From NCBI GenBank assembly GCA_964644705.1, contig CAZXYF010000009.1, positions 1-34,879 of the forward strand: 34,879 bases of DNA. The letters are read 5' to 3'. The translations under genes and the position numbers were made by a program. The first letter of the stretch is position 1; every line of letters starts with the position of its first letter. Below are positions 24,918-33,334 of the stretch, piece after piece. Source of the stretch: CAZXYF01 sp964644705. GTDB taxonomy: Bacteria > Planctomycetota > Brocadiia > SM23-32. Below the pieces are notes generated by a model that searched no databases, had not been told where the DNA came from, and saw nothing but the letters and a program-made list of their open reading frames with translations.

Positions 24918-25643
24918 ATGAAAAAAGCCCAATCAGTCATGCCGACAATTGCCACTCTTGCCAACCTTTCTGCCGGGGTGCTTGCCATTGTGCTGGCAGT
25001 AGGCGGGAAACCGGATGTTGGCGCATTGATGATTCTGGTCGCCATGCTTTTCGATTCTGCCGATGGCGCCCTTGCCAGAGCCTTTGACGCGTGCAGCGAT
25101 TTTGGTGGGGAACTGGATTCTCTTGCGGATGTCGTCTCCTTCTCAGTGGCTCCGGGAATACTAATACTGGCCACAGTTCCGGAACCCTATCAGCTTCTGG
25201 CGACCGTGGGGGCCATCGCTCTTGCATTGTGTGGTGCATTACGGCTTGCTCGCTACAACGTGACCTGTGAGGAGAAGGATTCAGACGAAGGTTTTGATGG
25301 AATGCCATCGACGGCGGCAGGTGGATGTGTGGCGAGTGCTGTGCTGTTTCACAGCGTTCTGGCCCAGCATGGATGGGAGTTCACGGTGGGATTTCTGCCG
25401 TGGGTTGCCCTGCTTTTCGCGGTGCTTATGGTGAGCAATTTGAAATACCCGCATATTGGTATCGTTTTCGGAAAAATACCGACGGCCCTGGGAATAGCCA
25501 GTGGTGCTCTGGTGGGGTTGGCCGCACTCGTGTGGCCATACGAAGTGGTCTTTTTCGTCTGCTTTTATGCCTACGCTCTGACAGGCCCGGTGCTCACAGT
25601 CACTGAAAAGGTAATCGCCCATCATCAAGCCGATATGGGATAG
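24918..25643 (+). CDS. pssA: CDP-diacylglycerol-serine O-phosphatidyltransferase
   Basis: 241-aa integral membrane enzyme that makes phosphatidylserine from CDP-diacylglycerol and serine. The complete CDP-alcohol phosphotransferase motif is visible: D46-x2-D49-G50-x2-A53-R54-x8-G63-x3-D67-x3-D71 (FDSADGALARAF...GGELDSLAD). The segment 'GALRLARYNV' is typical of the PssA subfamily rather than PgsA. Several hydrophobic helices follow. I chose the ATG at 24918 because a sigma70 promoter lies just upstream; AGGA is close to the start and GAGA slightly further. Length fits type II PssA. A psd gene, often adjacent to pssA, is not seen within the window. The gene ends 49 bp before the assembly gap. 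Confidence 0.92.
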   Translation: MKKAQSVMPTIATLANLSAGVLAIVLAVGGKPDVGALMILVAMLFDSADGALARAFDACSDFGGELDSLADVVSFSVAPGILILATVPEPYQLLATVGAIALALCGALRLARYNVTCEEKDSDEGFDGMPSTAAGGCVASAVLFHSVLAQHGWEFTVGFLPWVALLFAVLMVSNLKYPHIGIVFGKIPTALGIASGALVGLAALVWPYEVVFFVCFYAYALTGPVLTVTEKVIAHHQADMG

Positions 25644-25692
25644 GACGCGGTAGCCTGGGGGGCAGTTTTTCAGCCACATCATGTGATCGCTG

Positions 25693-25792
25693 NNNNNNNN
25701 NNNNNNNNNNNNNNNNNNNNNNNNNNNNNNNNNNNNNNNNNNNNNNNNNNNNNNNNNNNNNNNNNNNNNNNNNNNNNNNNNNNNNNNNNNNN
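25693..25792. other. Assembly gap (100 Ns)
   Basis: Exactly 100 N bases, the usual placeholder for a scaffold join of unknown length. The true distance between pssA and the UroD-family gene, and whether further genes lie between, cannot be known from this sequence. Confidence 0.99.
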
Positions 25793-26809
25793 TTTAAGAA
25801 TCCCGCACGCCTCGCCATGGGGCTCCCCGAACCATATCCCAACGACTTTTGCTGCCGCGGAACCAGTCCGGATCCGGATCATCCTCCCACGGAATGGGAG
25901 GAGGTGGCACCTGAACGATGGGAGCGGACGGATGAATGGGGTAATCTCTGGCGACGAGTGGAAGATCACAGCAAAGGGGAGGTGGCGAAAGGGGCCGTGG
26001 AAGACTGGGAACAGCTCGACGATCTGGAGCTGCCTGACTACGATATCGCTGAGCGTTATGAGGGAGCCCGGAAAGCGTTTGCGGAACATCCCGACAAATT
26101 TAAAATCGCGGCCCTCGGTGGGTTCCCCTTCAGTATCGCCCGGAAAATGCGACGTCTTGACCAGTTTCTGATGGACGTTTTGACGGAACAGGAAAGGACT
26201 CGTGAGCTGCTCGGGCGGGTGGAGCAGGAACTTCACCATGCCATTGAACGATTTGCTGAGGTGGGGGCGAACGCGATAATGATCTGGGAGGATTGGGGCA
26301 CGCAGGCTCAGCTTCTGGTGCGGCTTGAAACCTGGCGTGAACTGTTCAAACCCGGATTTGATAGGCTGTGCCGGACGGCGCATGAAAACGATATGTATGT
26401 TTTCATGCATTCCTGCGGCAAAATCTCCGAAGCCATGGATGATATGGTGGAGGCCGGGATCGATCTGTTTCAGTTCGACCAGCCGACGCTCCATGGCATC
26501 GACTGGTTGGCGGATCATTTTGACCAGCGTGCATCATTCTGGTGTCCGGTGGATATCCAGCGGACACTTCAGACCGAAGATCCGGAAGCGATTGAGGGGG
26601 AGGCCAGAGAAATGGTGGAAAAGCTTGGACGAAACGGGGGAGGCTTTGTTGCAGGGCGTTACCCGGATGACGAATCGATTGGATTGGATCCGTCGGTTCA
26701 GGATATTGCCTGCGATGCGTTCGTTAAATATGGGGCACCAGAATTGTGGGAAGAAATACACGATTCCGGATCCAGAGGGAAATGCGATGACACCAATACT
26801 GCCAAATAA
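25793..26809 (+). CDS. UroD/MtaA-family protein, 5' end lost in the gap
   Basis: 338 residues are visible. The frame is open straight from the gap, and the residues before the first Met (FKNPARLA) look like genuine coding, so the start lies in the missing sequence. The fold is of the uroporphyrinogen decarboxylase superfamily. 'MHSCGKISEAMDDMVEAGID' with 'FQFDQPTLHGIDWLADHF' is the pattern of the MtaA/CmuA-like branch, where H-x-C is a zinc site activating methyl acceptors (here H206, C208), rather than of true heme-pathway UroD. A third ligand could be C251 or C307. These relatives are corrinoid-dependent methyltransferases, and many uncharacterised ones sit in sugar-degradation clusters of PVC bacteria. 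The protein is very acidic. It converges with mutS2, leaving 29 bp between stops. Confidence 0.85.
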   Translation, partial: FKNPARLAMGLPEPYPNDFCCRGTSPDPDHPPTEWEEVAPERWERTDEWGNLWRRVEDHSKGEVAKGAVEDWEQLDDLELPDYDIAERYEGARKAFAEHPDKFKIAALGGFPFSIARKMRRLDQFLMDVLTEQERTRELLGRVEQELHHAIERFAEVGANAIMIWEDWGTQAQLLVRLETWRELFKPGFDRLCRTAHENDMYVFMHSCGKISEAMDDMVEAGIDLFQFDQPTLHGIDWLADHFDQRASFWCPVDIQRTLQTEDPEAIEGEAREMVEKLGRNGGGFVAGRYPDDESIGLDPSVQDIACDAFVKYGAPELWEEIHDSGSRGKCDDTNTAK

Positions 26810-26838
26810 CGCGGCACAAAAAGCGCCGAGTTTCGGGC

Positions 26839-28941
26839 CTATTTTCCCTCGATTTCATTTCCCCACCGAACCAGATCGTCGATATCCACCTTCAGTTGCA
26901 TGCCCCCCGCGCTGACAGTGGCTCGGCCGCGCTTTTCATCCAGACGGTCCACCGTCCCCCATTTGTGGACTTTCGCCACATAAACCTCATCGCCCGGTTG
27001 CAGGGGCATTTCCGGTTCGCGTCCAGCCACCAGGTCCTCTGTCCGGTCCAGCACCTCACGCAGTTCGTCGCGAATGGCACGTGCCCGTTTGGCCAGCGAT
27101 TTTCGCTGGAAACGCACATCATCGTACAGATCATCAGCGGCTGACTCCACCTCTTCCAGCTGGTCCTGGATTTTTAGTCCGATATCGGCACCCGTGCGTT
27201 CCTCCTCCTCTTTGATGCGCGCCAGTCGCTTCTCGTATTCCTCCTTCAGCTCCTCGGCTTTATTCTCCAGATACTGGGCACGCTCGCGGCGCTGTTCGGA
27301 ATCCTGTTTGGCCTGGCGCACCTGATCCAGCATGTCTCCGTAGGCGCCATCCGACGCACCATCCAGGATGTCACGCGCATTCTGGAGGAGGCGCTGGGGC
27401 ATGCCCAGACGGTCGGCGATCTCAAGAGCATTCGACTGGCCGGCTGCGCCGATGGTCAGGTGATAGGTGGGGCGGAGCGTTTCGGAGTCGAACTCGACGC
27501 AGGCATTTTCGGCGGCGGGGCAGCCGGATGTGAATGTTTTGAGTTGTCCCAGGTGGGTTGTCACCATGCCCGATGCTCCTATGCGCACCAGATCGTTGAG
27601 GATCGTCTCACCGAGCGCCGCGCCTTCCGTCGGATCCGTTCCCGCGCCGAGTTCATCCAGCAGAACGAGGCTATCCTCATCGGCACGATCCAGCACGCGC
27701 ATGATGCGCGACATGTGGGAGCTGAATGTGCTGAGACTCTGTTCAAGGCTCTGTTCGTCGCCGATGTCGGCATAAATGCCATCATAGAGGGGCACCTGCG
27801 CGGTGTCGGCCGGGACGAACATCCCCGCCCGGGCCATCAAGCAGAGCAGCCCGACGGTTTTAAGTGTTACTGTTTTCCCGCCCGTGTTGGGTCCGGTGAT
27901 CACCAGTAATTGGAAATCATCGCCCAGGTGGACATCGATAGGGACCACTTCATCGAAATCCGGCCGTCTCTTTTCCGAAGTCTCCGCATCATCATGTTCG
28001 GTCAGTCGCAGAAGAATGGGATGCCGGGCTTCACGCAGTTCCAGCACATCCCCCTCAGTGATCTCCGGCTTACACATCTGGTAACGGGACGCCATTCTGG
28101 CTTTGGCGGAGATGAGGTCCACTTTTGCGAGAAGATCCTGCATGCGTCGGAGGGACTGATTTTGACGCGCGACATGGCGGGTGATTTCCCACAGGATTCG
28201 TTTCACCTCCTCTTCCTCGGCGCTCTGTGCTTCGCTGAGGTCATTGCCCAGTTCGAACGTCTTCATCGGTTCAAGATACACCGTAGCGCCGCTGTCGCTC
28301 GTGCCGTGGACGATGCCGTCAATTTTACTTTTATGATGTGATTTGACCGCCAGCACGTAGCGATCACGGTATATACTGGGCTTGGAATACTGCAGATGTT
28401 GCTGAGAACTGGCCCCCTGGGTAATGGATTCCAGGGCATTCTCGATCCGTCGGCGCAAAGATTGGATGCGTTGTCGGAGTTCGGCGAGTTCCTCGCTGGC
28501 CTCGTCCACCACATGTCCCTCGGAGTCAATGGTATCGCGAATATGTTGTTTCAATCCCGGACACTGGGGCATACTGTCTCCGAGTTCCTGCAGGTGAGGT
28601 GCATCCTGGCCCAGCCGTTTCAATCCGTTTCCGATGGTCTCGGCCGCGTCGCAGAGCCGAGCAATACGAAGCAGGTCTCCCGTCTCCAGCGGACCGCCTC
28701 CCGCCGCCGCGCGTTTCACGGGCTCGCGCACTTCCTCGACTCCGGTGAGGGGAGTGTGAAATGTCGTGCCAGCGGCGTCGCGCATTTCCGCCGTTTCGGC
28801 GATTTTTCGCTGCAGAATTTCCGGGTCGTCCATCGGCTCCAGATCGCGTGCCAGACTGCGGCCGGGAGATGTGCGGGTCATGCGAGCCAGTATTTTCCTG
28901 ACCTTGTCGTATTCGAGCAATCTGAGTACTTCTCTGTCCAT
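26839..28941 (-). CDS. mutS2: MutS2-family ATPase without Smr domain
   Basis: 700-aa DNA-binding ATPase of the MutS2 family, which acts on recombination intermediates and, in Bacillus, on collided ribosomes. Start chosen at MDREVLRLLEYDKV, where the family alignment begins; the upstream 38 codons in frame look non-conserved. Core and clamp helices occupy 1-330. The ATPase has Walker A GPNTGGKT (350-357), 'DIGDEQSLEQSLSTFSSHM' and Walker B SLVLLDE with 'LGAGTDPTEGAALG'. A long coiled coil (about 530-640) follows, then a KOW-like segment ('PGDEVYVAKVHKWGTVDRLD'). The protein stops there: the C-terminal Smr nuclease domain, normally about 80 residues with an LDLRG motif, is absent. Only 29 bp separate its stop from the convergent gene. 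It is acidic like its neighbours. Confidence 0.93.
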   Translation of the reverse strand: MDREVLRLLEYDKVRKILARMTRTSPGRSLARDLEPMDDPEILQRKIAETAEMRDAAGTTFHTPLTGVEEVREPVKRAAAGGGPLETGDLLRIARLCDAAETIGNGLKRLGQDAPHLQELGDSMPQCPGLKQHIRDTIDSEGHVVDEASEELAELRQRIQSLRRRIENALESITQGASSQQHLQYSKPSIYRDRYVLAVKSHHKSKIDGIVHGTSDSGATVYLEPMKTFELGNDLSEAQSAEEEEVKRILWEITRHVARQNQSLRRMQDLLAKVDLISAKARMASRYQMCKPEITEGDVLELREARHPILLRLTEHDDAETSEKRRPDFDEVVPIDVHLGDDFQLLVITGPNTGGKTVTLKTVGLLCLMARAGMFVPADTAQVPLYDGIYADIGDEQSLEQSLSTFSSHMSRIMRVLDRADEDSLVLLDELGAGTDPTEGAALGETILNDLVRIGASGMVTTHLGQLKTFTSGCPAAENACVEFDSETLRPTYHLTIGAAGQSNALEIADRLGMPQRLLQNARDILDGASDGAYGDMLDQVRQAKQDSEQRRERAQYLENKAEELKEEYEKRLARIKEEEERTGADIGLKIQDQLEEVESAADDLYDDVRFQRKSLAKRARAIRDELREVLDRTEDLVAGREPEMPLQPGDEVYVAKVHKWGTVDRLDEKRGRATVSAGGMQLKVDIDDLVRWGNEIEGK

Positions 28942-29416
28942 GATTGGATGCAGACCTAGAAAATGGAGATGCGTGCGAAAGTTGTGGTGTAATGGAAAAG
29001 CATCGACCTGCTCGCCAGCTTGTATTGTAAGAAAAGTACGGAATACATGCATCACGCTAAGTGGTCATGCACAAGTTCGGCTTGTCCAAACCAGCAATTG
29101 GGGGGCAGATCTTCATTTTTCCCTTCGTCTTTACCAAACATCTGCCGTTGTTCTTAACGGCTGCTCCCCTCTTAAAACGGCATGCAAAGGTGAAGATCCG
29201 TGTTTCACTCAATACTGACACCGATTGGGGGAAAGGCGCGGGTTCTACCGGGTTTGAGCGACCGGGCAGTCTGTGGGATCCAGCAGAAAAGTAAAAACGA
29301 GGCGAATTGGGTTTGATATGCCGCTTCAGGGGGCCTATAAAAGGGGCATTCAACGGGTGGTAATGTATGCCGTAGAGCATTTTTCAACAGAACACAGGAA
29401 GGATCAAACGGGAACG
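28942..29416. other. Divergent intergenic region between mutS2 and the GH2-like gene
   Basis: About 475 bp with no convincing gene. On the minus strand a TACAAT (29024-29029) could be the -10 of mutS2, but no good -35 pairs with it. A small perfect hairpin GCCGTT-GTTCTT-AACGGC lies at 29144-29161. The plus-strand promoter of the GH2-like gene lies near the right end. Confidence 0.6.
29313..29341 (+). promoter_or_regulatory. Sigma70-type promoter of the GH2-like gene
   Basis: TTGATA (29313-29318) and TATAAA (29336-29341) are separated by exactly 17 bp, each five of six to consensus. The transcript would start near 29348, about 70 nt before the chosen ATG. An in-frame ATG at 29273 lies upstream of this promoter and is therefore unlikely to be used. 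Confidence 0.7.
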
Positions 29417-32320
29417 ATGAGCGAGGAAAACGACGATAATACGCTTTCACATTCATTCGAGTTGCGTCAATTCCGAAACGAGGCGGAAGCCAACGGTCCC
29501 ACCGATTTTAAAGGTGAGACATCGATCTTCGATACGGAGGAACGCGTCGATTATCTGCGGGATTATGCCGATTACGGATCCCGCTTCTTCGACGATCCGG
29601 ATCTTGACACGGAGGTGGTCACCGATGAGGAAGTCGATGATCTGGTGGATCAGCTCAAGCCACAGCCGATGCCCGACGTGCGCACTCGCTTCCGACTGAA
29701 CGGATGGAAACGTCTCGGATATCGCGAGGGTCAGCGCCAGGAGGAACAGCGCGGACTCCAGAAGTGGACCGATCATCCTTCGGTGGAGGTGAAGGATGAA
29801 GTTCTTCAATTTGTGGAACAGGGGCAGATCGAGGTGGGTTGCGATGAGCAGACCTGGCGGATGCGCGTGGAGTGGCGACAGCGCGGTCCGGTGCGCTCGG
29901 TTGTGTTTCTGGATGATGGGCAGAACACGGTTGAGTGGAATCCGGATGGGATTGATGCGGATCAGTGGCAGCATTACGTCGCAGAAGTTGATCTCAAGGA
30001 AGGGCGTTGGAATCTGTATCGGAATGATGAACCGGTCCTGGACTGGGAAACGTTACCCGACGGAACCGAGAGAATCGACGGGATGAGAGTTGCTGCTGAG
30101 CAGGGTGCCGAACTCTCGATGCTCCGCGTCGTCGGATATACACCAACCGACGTCGTGCGGCGTCCGTATGACATTGAAACGGTGGTGGATGAAGACTTCG
30201 CGGTGCGGCCCGATCCGTCCGGATGGCAGAAACCGGGCTACGACGATGGTGAATGGGAGACCACCGACGGTCCGCTGGTCCATGGGGGAGAACGAAATGC
30301 CGATGAGGATCTTTTCCTGCGGACAACCGTGCATGTGGATGAGGACTTTGATAAGGCATGGCTCGACATCGAGACTCTGGATCCGGGCGGAGAGGTGTGG
30401 ATCAACGGAGAGCTGGTTTGCGTCGCTCGTGACCGGCGTCCTCGATGCATCGAAATTGGTGATTTTGTTGAGAGGGGTGCGGATAATCTCGTGGCGGTGC
30501 GCGTGTATGCATTTGATTCAACAATTGCCGAGGAAGAGTCCAGCAACTTGCCCCACAGCGGTAACGACACCCATATTGGCTGGTTTGCGGGCCGCATGCA
30601 CATTGATTTGACGCACCATGCCTGGGTGGACGATGTCTTTGTGCACACGCTGAATGTGTCCCCGAATCGCGATTCCACCCCGCGAGAACTGGGGGAGGAA
30701 TTCACTGCCGAGACGGCCGGCCAGTTGCCCGAAACCCGTGCCGATTCGGCGACGGTGAAAGTCGAGACGACAGTATCGAACCGTGACAGCGAAGACAGGT
30801 GGACGGGGCATCTCCGCGTTCGCCTGTTCCCGTGGTTTCCGGATGAATCCGACGAGGTGGCGGCGGAGACCATATTGCCGGTGGATTGTTGTGAATGGCG
30901 CGATGAGGAGCTGGAAGCGGAGATTGAGGTGCCCGAACCGCAGCTCTGGACCTGGCAGTCGCCAGCGTTGTATAAGGTTGAAGTGACGCTGATGGATGAG
31001 GATCAAAATCCGGTTGATGATGAAGTTGTTACGACCGGAATACGAACGATCAGCCAGGAGGGCGGGGTTTTCAGGCTCAACAATCGCCCGGAGATGCTCA
31101 ACGGAGCGCAGATCTTTGGTTTGCGTTCACCTCTGGACAGGCTTGCGGCCTGGCAGCGACGCTGTCCGGTTGAATGGCTGGTCCGGGAGATTGCCCAGAT
31201 TCGACGGATGAACGCCAACGCAATGCGGATTCACGTCCACGCCTGGTCCCATCTACCCCCGGCGCGGAACATCAACGACGTCCGGCTTGCGGAGATTGGT
31301 GATCAGCTCGGCATCATGTTTTACTGGCCCACCACATCGTGGATACGTTCCGGCACGCCGTGGGGCGTTGACCTTGAAGGCCTGCCCGAATACGTGCGTC
31401 AGGTGCGCAATCATCCCAGTATCGCGCTCTGGGAGTTGAGCAACCATCCCACAGTCAACCAGAAGTATGATCGCGGGGCGGAGGGTTGGAACGAATATTA
31501 TCAGGAGGCCCACGACATCGTGTATCCGCTTGACCCCAGCCGGTTGATTGCTCCAACTGCGATTGTCGGTGAGGGCTCTCCGGAAACCCCCGCGCTGGAA
31601 CTTCCCGGCATGGTCCGTGGCGAGATGGACGCTTACACGGGCATGGGCGTGGACTGGTCCACGCTGCGACACTCAATCGCCGAGCGGAGAGATTATTTCG
31701 AGGAACGCAAGGATACCGCGTATTTCAATTTCGAGCATGAGGAGTCCATCGGCCAGCCCAACTGGAACCTGAGCCGGGGAAAACCATGGCACGAGGTGAT
31801 GTCCTACGAGTGGGACGCCGACGAGGGGAGCATCGGACGCAAACTGGCGGCGGAGGAGTGGCGCGAGAGCCAGGCGTGGCATGCGATGAGCGCATTCGAA
31901 TCCATGCGGAAACAACGCGAGATGGGTGTTGATGGGTTTTCATGGTGCTGTCTGCACGGCGGCCCGAATACCGCCACCTACAAAAAGCCCCTGATCGATT
32001 ACATGGGGCATGCGAAGCTCTGCTGGCATGCCAACAGGATGGCTTTCCAGCGCGTGCTGGCCGGCAGTGACGATGTGGATATTGTGTATGGCCCGGACGA
32101 CTGGATTCATCCCGTTGTGCAGAATCTGGGTCCGGAACGGATAGTTGATGTGGAAGTGCGGGTGCAGACCCTGGATGGGGAGGAGGTGGCCCGCCGCGAG
32201 TATGAGCGGGTGAAACTGCCCGCCGGCCGCTCCAACACCACCCTCCCCGCATTCCGCCCCCCGACGGACCTGGCCGGGAACCACGCGGTGGAATACGTGG
32301 TGCGCTCGGTGGAGGAATGA
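29417..32320 (+). CDS. GH2-family-like protein with altered active site
   Basis: 967-aa protein starting MSEENDDN, with no signal peptide, so probably cytoplasmic. Order of parts: an acidic N-terminal extension with a lectin-like beta segment (about 135-245); a GH2 sugar-binding jelly roll (about 250-400, 'LDPGGEVWINGELV'); an Ig-like domain (about 440-540); the TIM barrel (about 545-880), introduced by 'GIRTISQEGGVFRLNNRPEM' and 'NANAMRIHVHAW'; and a final beta domain. In GH2 enzymes the acid/base Glu follows Asn in '.NHPS...W...NE'. Here the segment reads NHPSIALWELSNHP, so His677 stands where Glu is expected. Nucleophile candidates in 'FNFEHEESIGQP' are E773 or E775. It may be an inactive or mechanistically unusual member. 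It leads the plus-strand sugar gene set and is highly acidic. Confidence 0.85.
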   Translation: MSEENDDNTLSHSFELRQFRNEAEANGPTDFKGETSIFDTEERVDYLRDYADYGSRFFDDPDLDTEVVTDEEVDDLVDQLKPQPMPDVRTRFRLNGWKRLGYREGQRQEEQRGLQKWTDHPSVEVKDEVLQFVEQGQIEVGCDEQTWRMRVEWRQRGPVRSVVFLDDGQNTVEWNPDGIDADQWQHYVAEVDLKEGRWNLYRNDEPVLDWETLPDGTERIDGMRVAAEQGAELSMLRVVGYTPTDVVRRPYDIETVVDEDFAVRPDPSGWQKPGYDDGEWETTDGPLVHGGERNADEDLFLRTTVHVDEDFDKAWLDIETLDPGGEVWINGELVCVARDRRPRCIEIGDFVERGADNLVAVRVYAFDSTIAEEESSNLPHSGNDTHIGWFAGRMHIDLTHHAWVDDVFVHTLNVSPNRDSTPRELGEEFTAETAGQLPETRADSATVKVETTVSNRDSEDRWTGHLRVRLFPWFPDESDEVAAETILPVDCCEWRDEELEAEIEVPEPQLWTWQSPALYKVEVTLMDEDQNPVDDEVVTTGIRTISQEGGVFRLNNRPEMLNGAQIFGLRSPLDRLAAWQRRCPVEWLVREIAQIRRMNANAMRIHVHAWSHLPPARNINDVRLAEIGDQLGIMFYWPTTSWIRSGTPWGVDLEGLPEYVRQVRNHPSIALWELSNHPTVNQKYDRGAEGWNEYYQEAHDIVYPLDPSRLIAPTAIVGEGSPETPALELPGMVRGEMDAYTGMGVDWSTLRHSIAERRDYFEERKDTAYFNFEHEESIGQPNWNLSRGKPWHEVMSYEWDADEGSIGRKLAAEEWRESQAWHAMSAFESMRKQREMGVDGFSWCCLHGGPNTATYKKPLIDYMGHAKLCWHANRMAFQRVLAGSDDVDIVYGPDDWIHPVVQNLGPERIVDVEVRVQTLDGEEVARREYERVKLPAGRSNTTLPAFRPPTDLAGNHAVEYVVRSVEE

Positions 32321-32422
32321 AGCGCAACCAGTACGGCGATACCTACCCGGACCGCCGGGTGATTCGATAGATATTTTACGACAACGAACTGCTCGTTTAA
32401 CTCACGACGGAAGGGTAATACG

Positions 32423-33214
32423 ATGGAGAAGGACAAAGTCTGTTGCGGGACGATTTCGTGGACGTTTGGTAAGCGTGGACTGGATGACAGCCCCGAGTGG
32501 TGTCAGCAGGTTCTGAATGAAGTGGCCGAAGCCGGCTATGGCGGAGTGGAAATGGGCACCCGCCTGGAATCCGTTGGCGGCGTGGATGCTGTGCGACGGA
32601 TGCTGGATGAGGCGGGCCTGGAGCTGGTGCGCATCAACTCGGGCGCGGATGTTCGCGAAAAGCTGCAGAAGATCAAGGAATGCGGCGCACAAATCAATAT
32701 GTCCGGTGCCGGTGGTCGGGATGAATACGGTTCTGAGGGTATTCCTGAGGCAGCCTTTGAAGAGGCGGCAGCGGAACTGGAAGAAGAAGCTAAAATCAGC
32801 ATGGAAGAGTTTGGCATTCCCACCGGTCTGCACAATCATCTGTGGACGCTGGCGGAGAACCGTCATGAGGTGGACCGGATTCTTGAAGCGGCTCCGCATC
32901 TGCAGCTGGTGCTGGACACCGCTCACCTGCAGGCGGGAGGCGGCGATCCGATCAAGGCCATCGAGGATTACGGCGACCGCATCTGCCATGTGCATCTGAA
33001 GGACGCGCATACGAGCATTTTCGCGGAAGAACCGCTGAACCCAGGTTTTATGCCGCTGGGAGAGGGCAACCTGAAGATCGACATTCCCGGGTGTGTTCGT
33101 GCCCTGGAATCCGTCGGGTATGACGGATGGCTGGGGGTGGAACTGGACGTGACGGAAGACCCGATGGAGGATAATGCACGCAGCCGCGAATTCCTCCGCG
33201 AACTCGGCTACTGA
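32423..33214 (+). CDS. Sugar phosphate isomerase/epimerase-like TIM barrel
   Basis: 263-aa protein of the xylose-isomerase-like TIM barrel (AP-endonuclease 2) superfamily. Likely metal and substrate residues are E43 ('GVEMG'), H137 and H139 ('GLHNHLW'), D165 and H168 ('LVLDTAHL'), H189 and H191 ('HVHLKDA') and E240 ('GVELDV'). Such proteins isomerise or epimerise sugars or inositol derivatives; the substrate cannot be read from the sequence. GGAAGGG lies about 7 nt before the ATG. The gene follows the GH2-like gene by 102 bp and precedes a Gfo/Idh/MocA gene, the usual company of this family. By manual count it has 52 Asp/Glu against 24 Lys/Arg, so it is strongly acidic. Confidence 0.88.
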   Translation: MEKDKVCCGTISWTFGKRGLDDSPEWCQQVLNEVAEAGYGGVEMGTRLESVGGVDAVRRMLDEAGLELVRINSGADVREKLQKIKECGAQINMSGAGGRDEYGSEGIPEAAFEEAAAELEEEAKISMEEFGIPTGLHNHLWTLAENRHEVDRILEAAPHLQLVLDTAHLQAGGGDPIKAIEDYGDRICHVHLKDAHTSIFAEEPLNPGFMPLGEGNLKIDIPGCVRALESVGYDGWLGVELDVTEDPMEDNARSREFLRELGY

Positions 33215-33334
33215 ACATGTGATGCGCTCTGTTGGCGTTGTGTTCGAGACAGGGTAGTTCGATGCTGTTTGCAGGAAGGCCGTGCTCTGCGGCATCTGGG
33301 GTTCTTACTAAACGTGAAAAGGAGTCGAGATAAT

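Noticed and set aside
25683..25692. GTG just before the N run as start of the UroD gene
   Set aside because: No ribosome binding site, and the frame relation across a gap of unknown length cannot be tested; with 100 Ns it is out of frame.
29273..29416. Upstream start for the GH2-like protein
   Set aside because: It lies upstream of a well-formed sigma70 promoter, and the extension shows no domain character.
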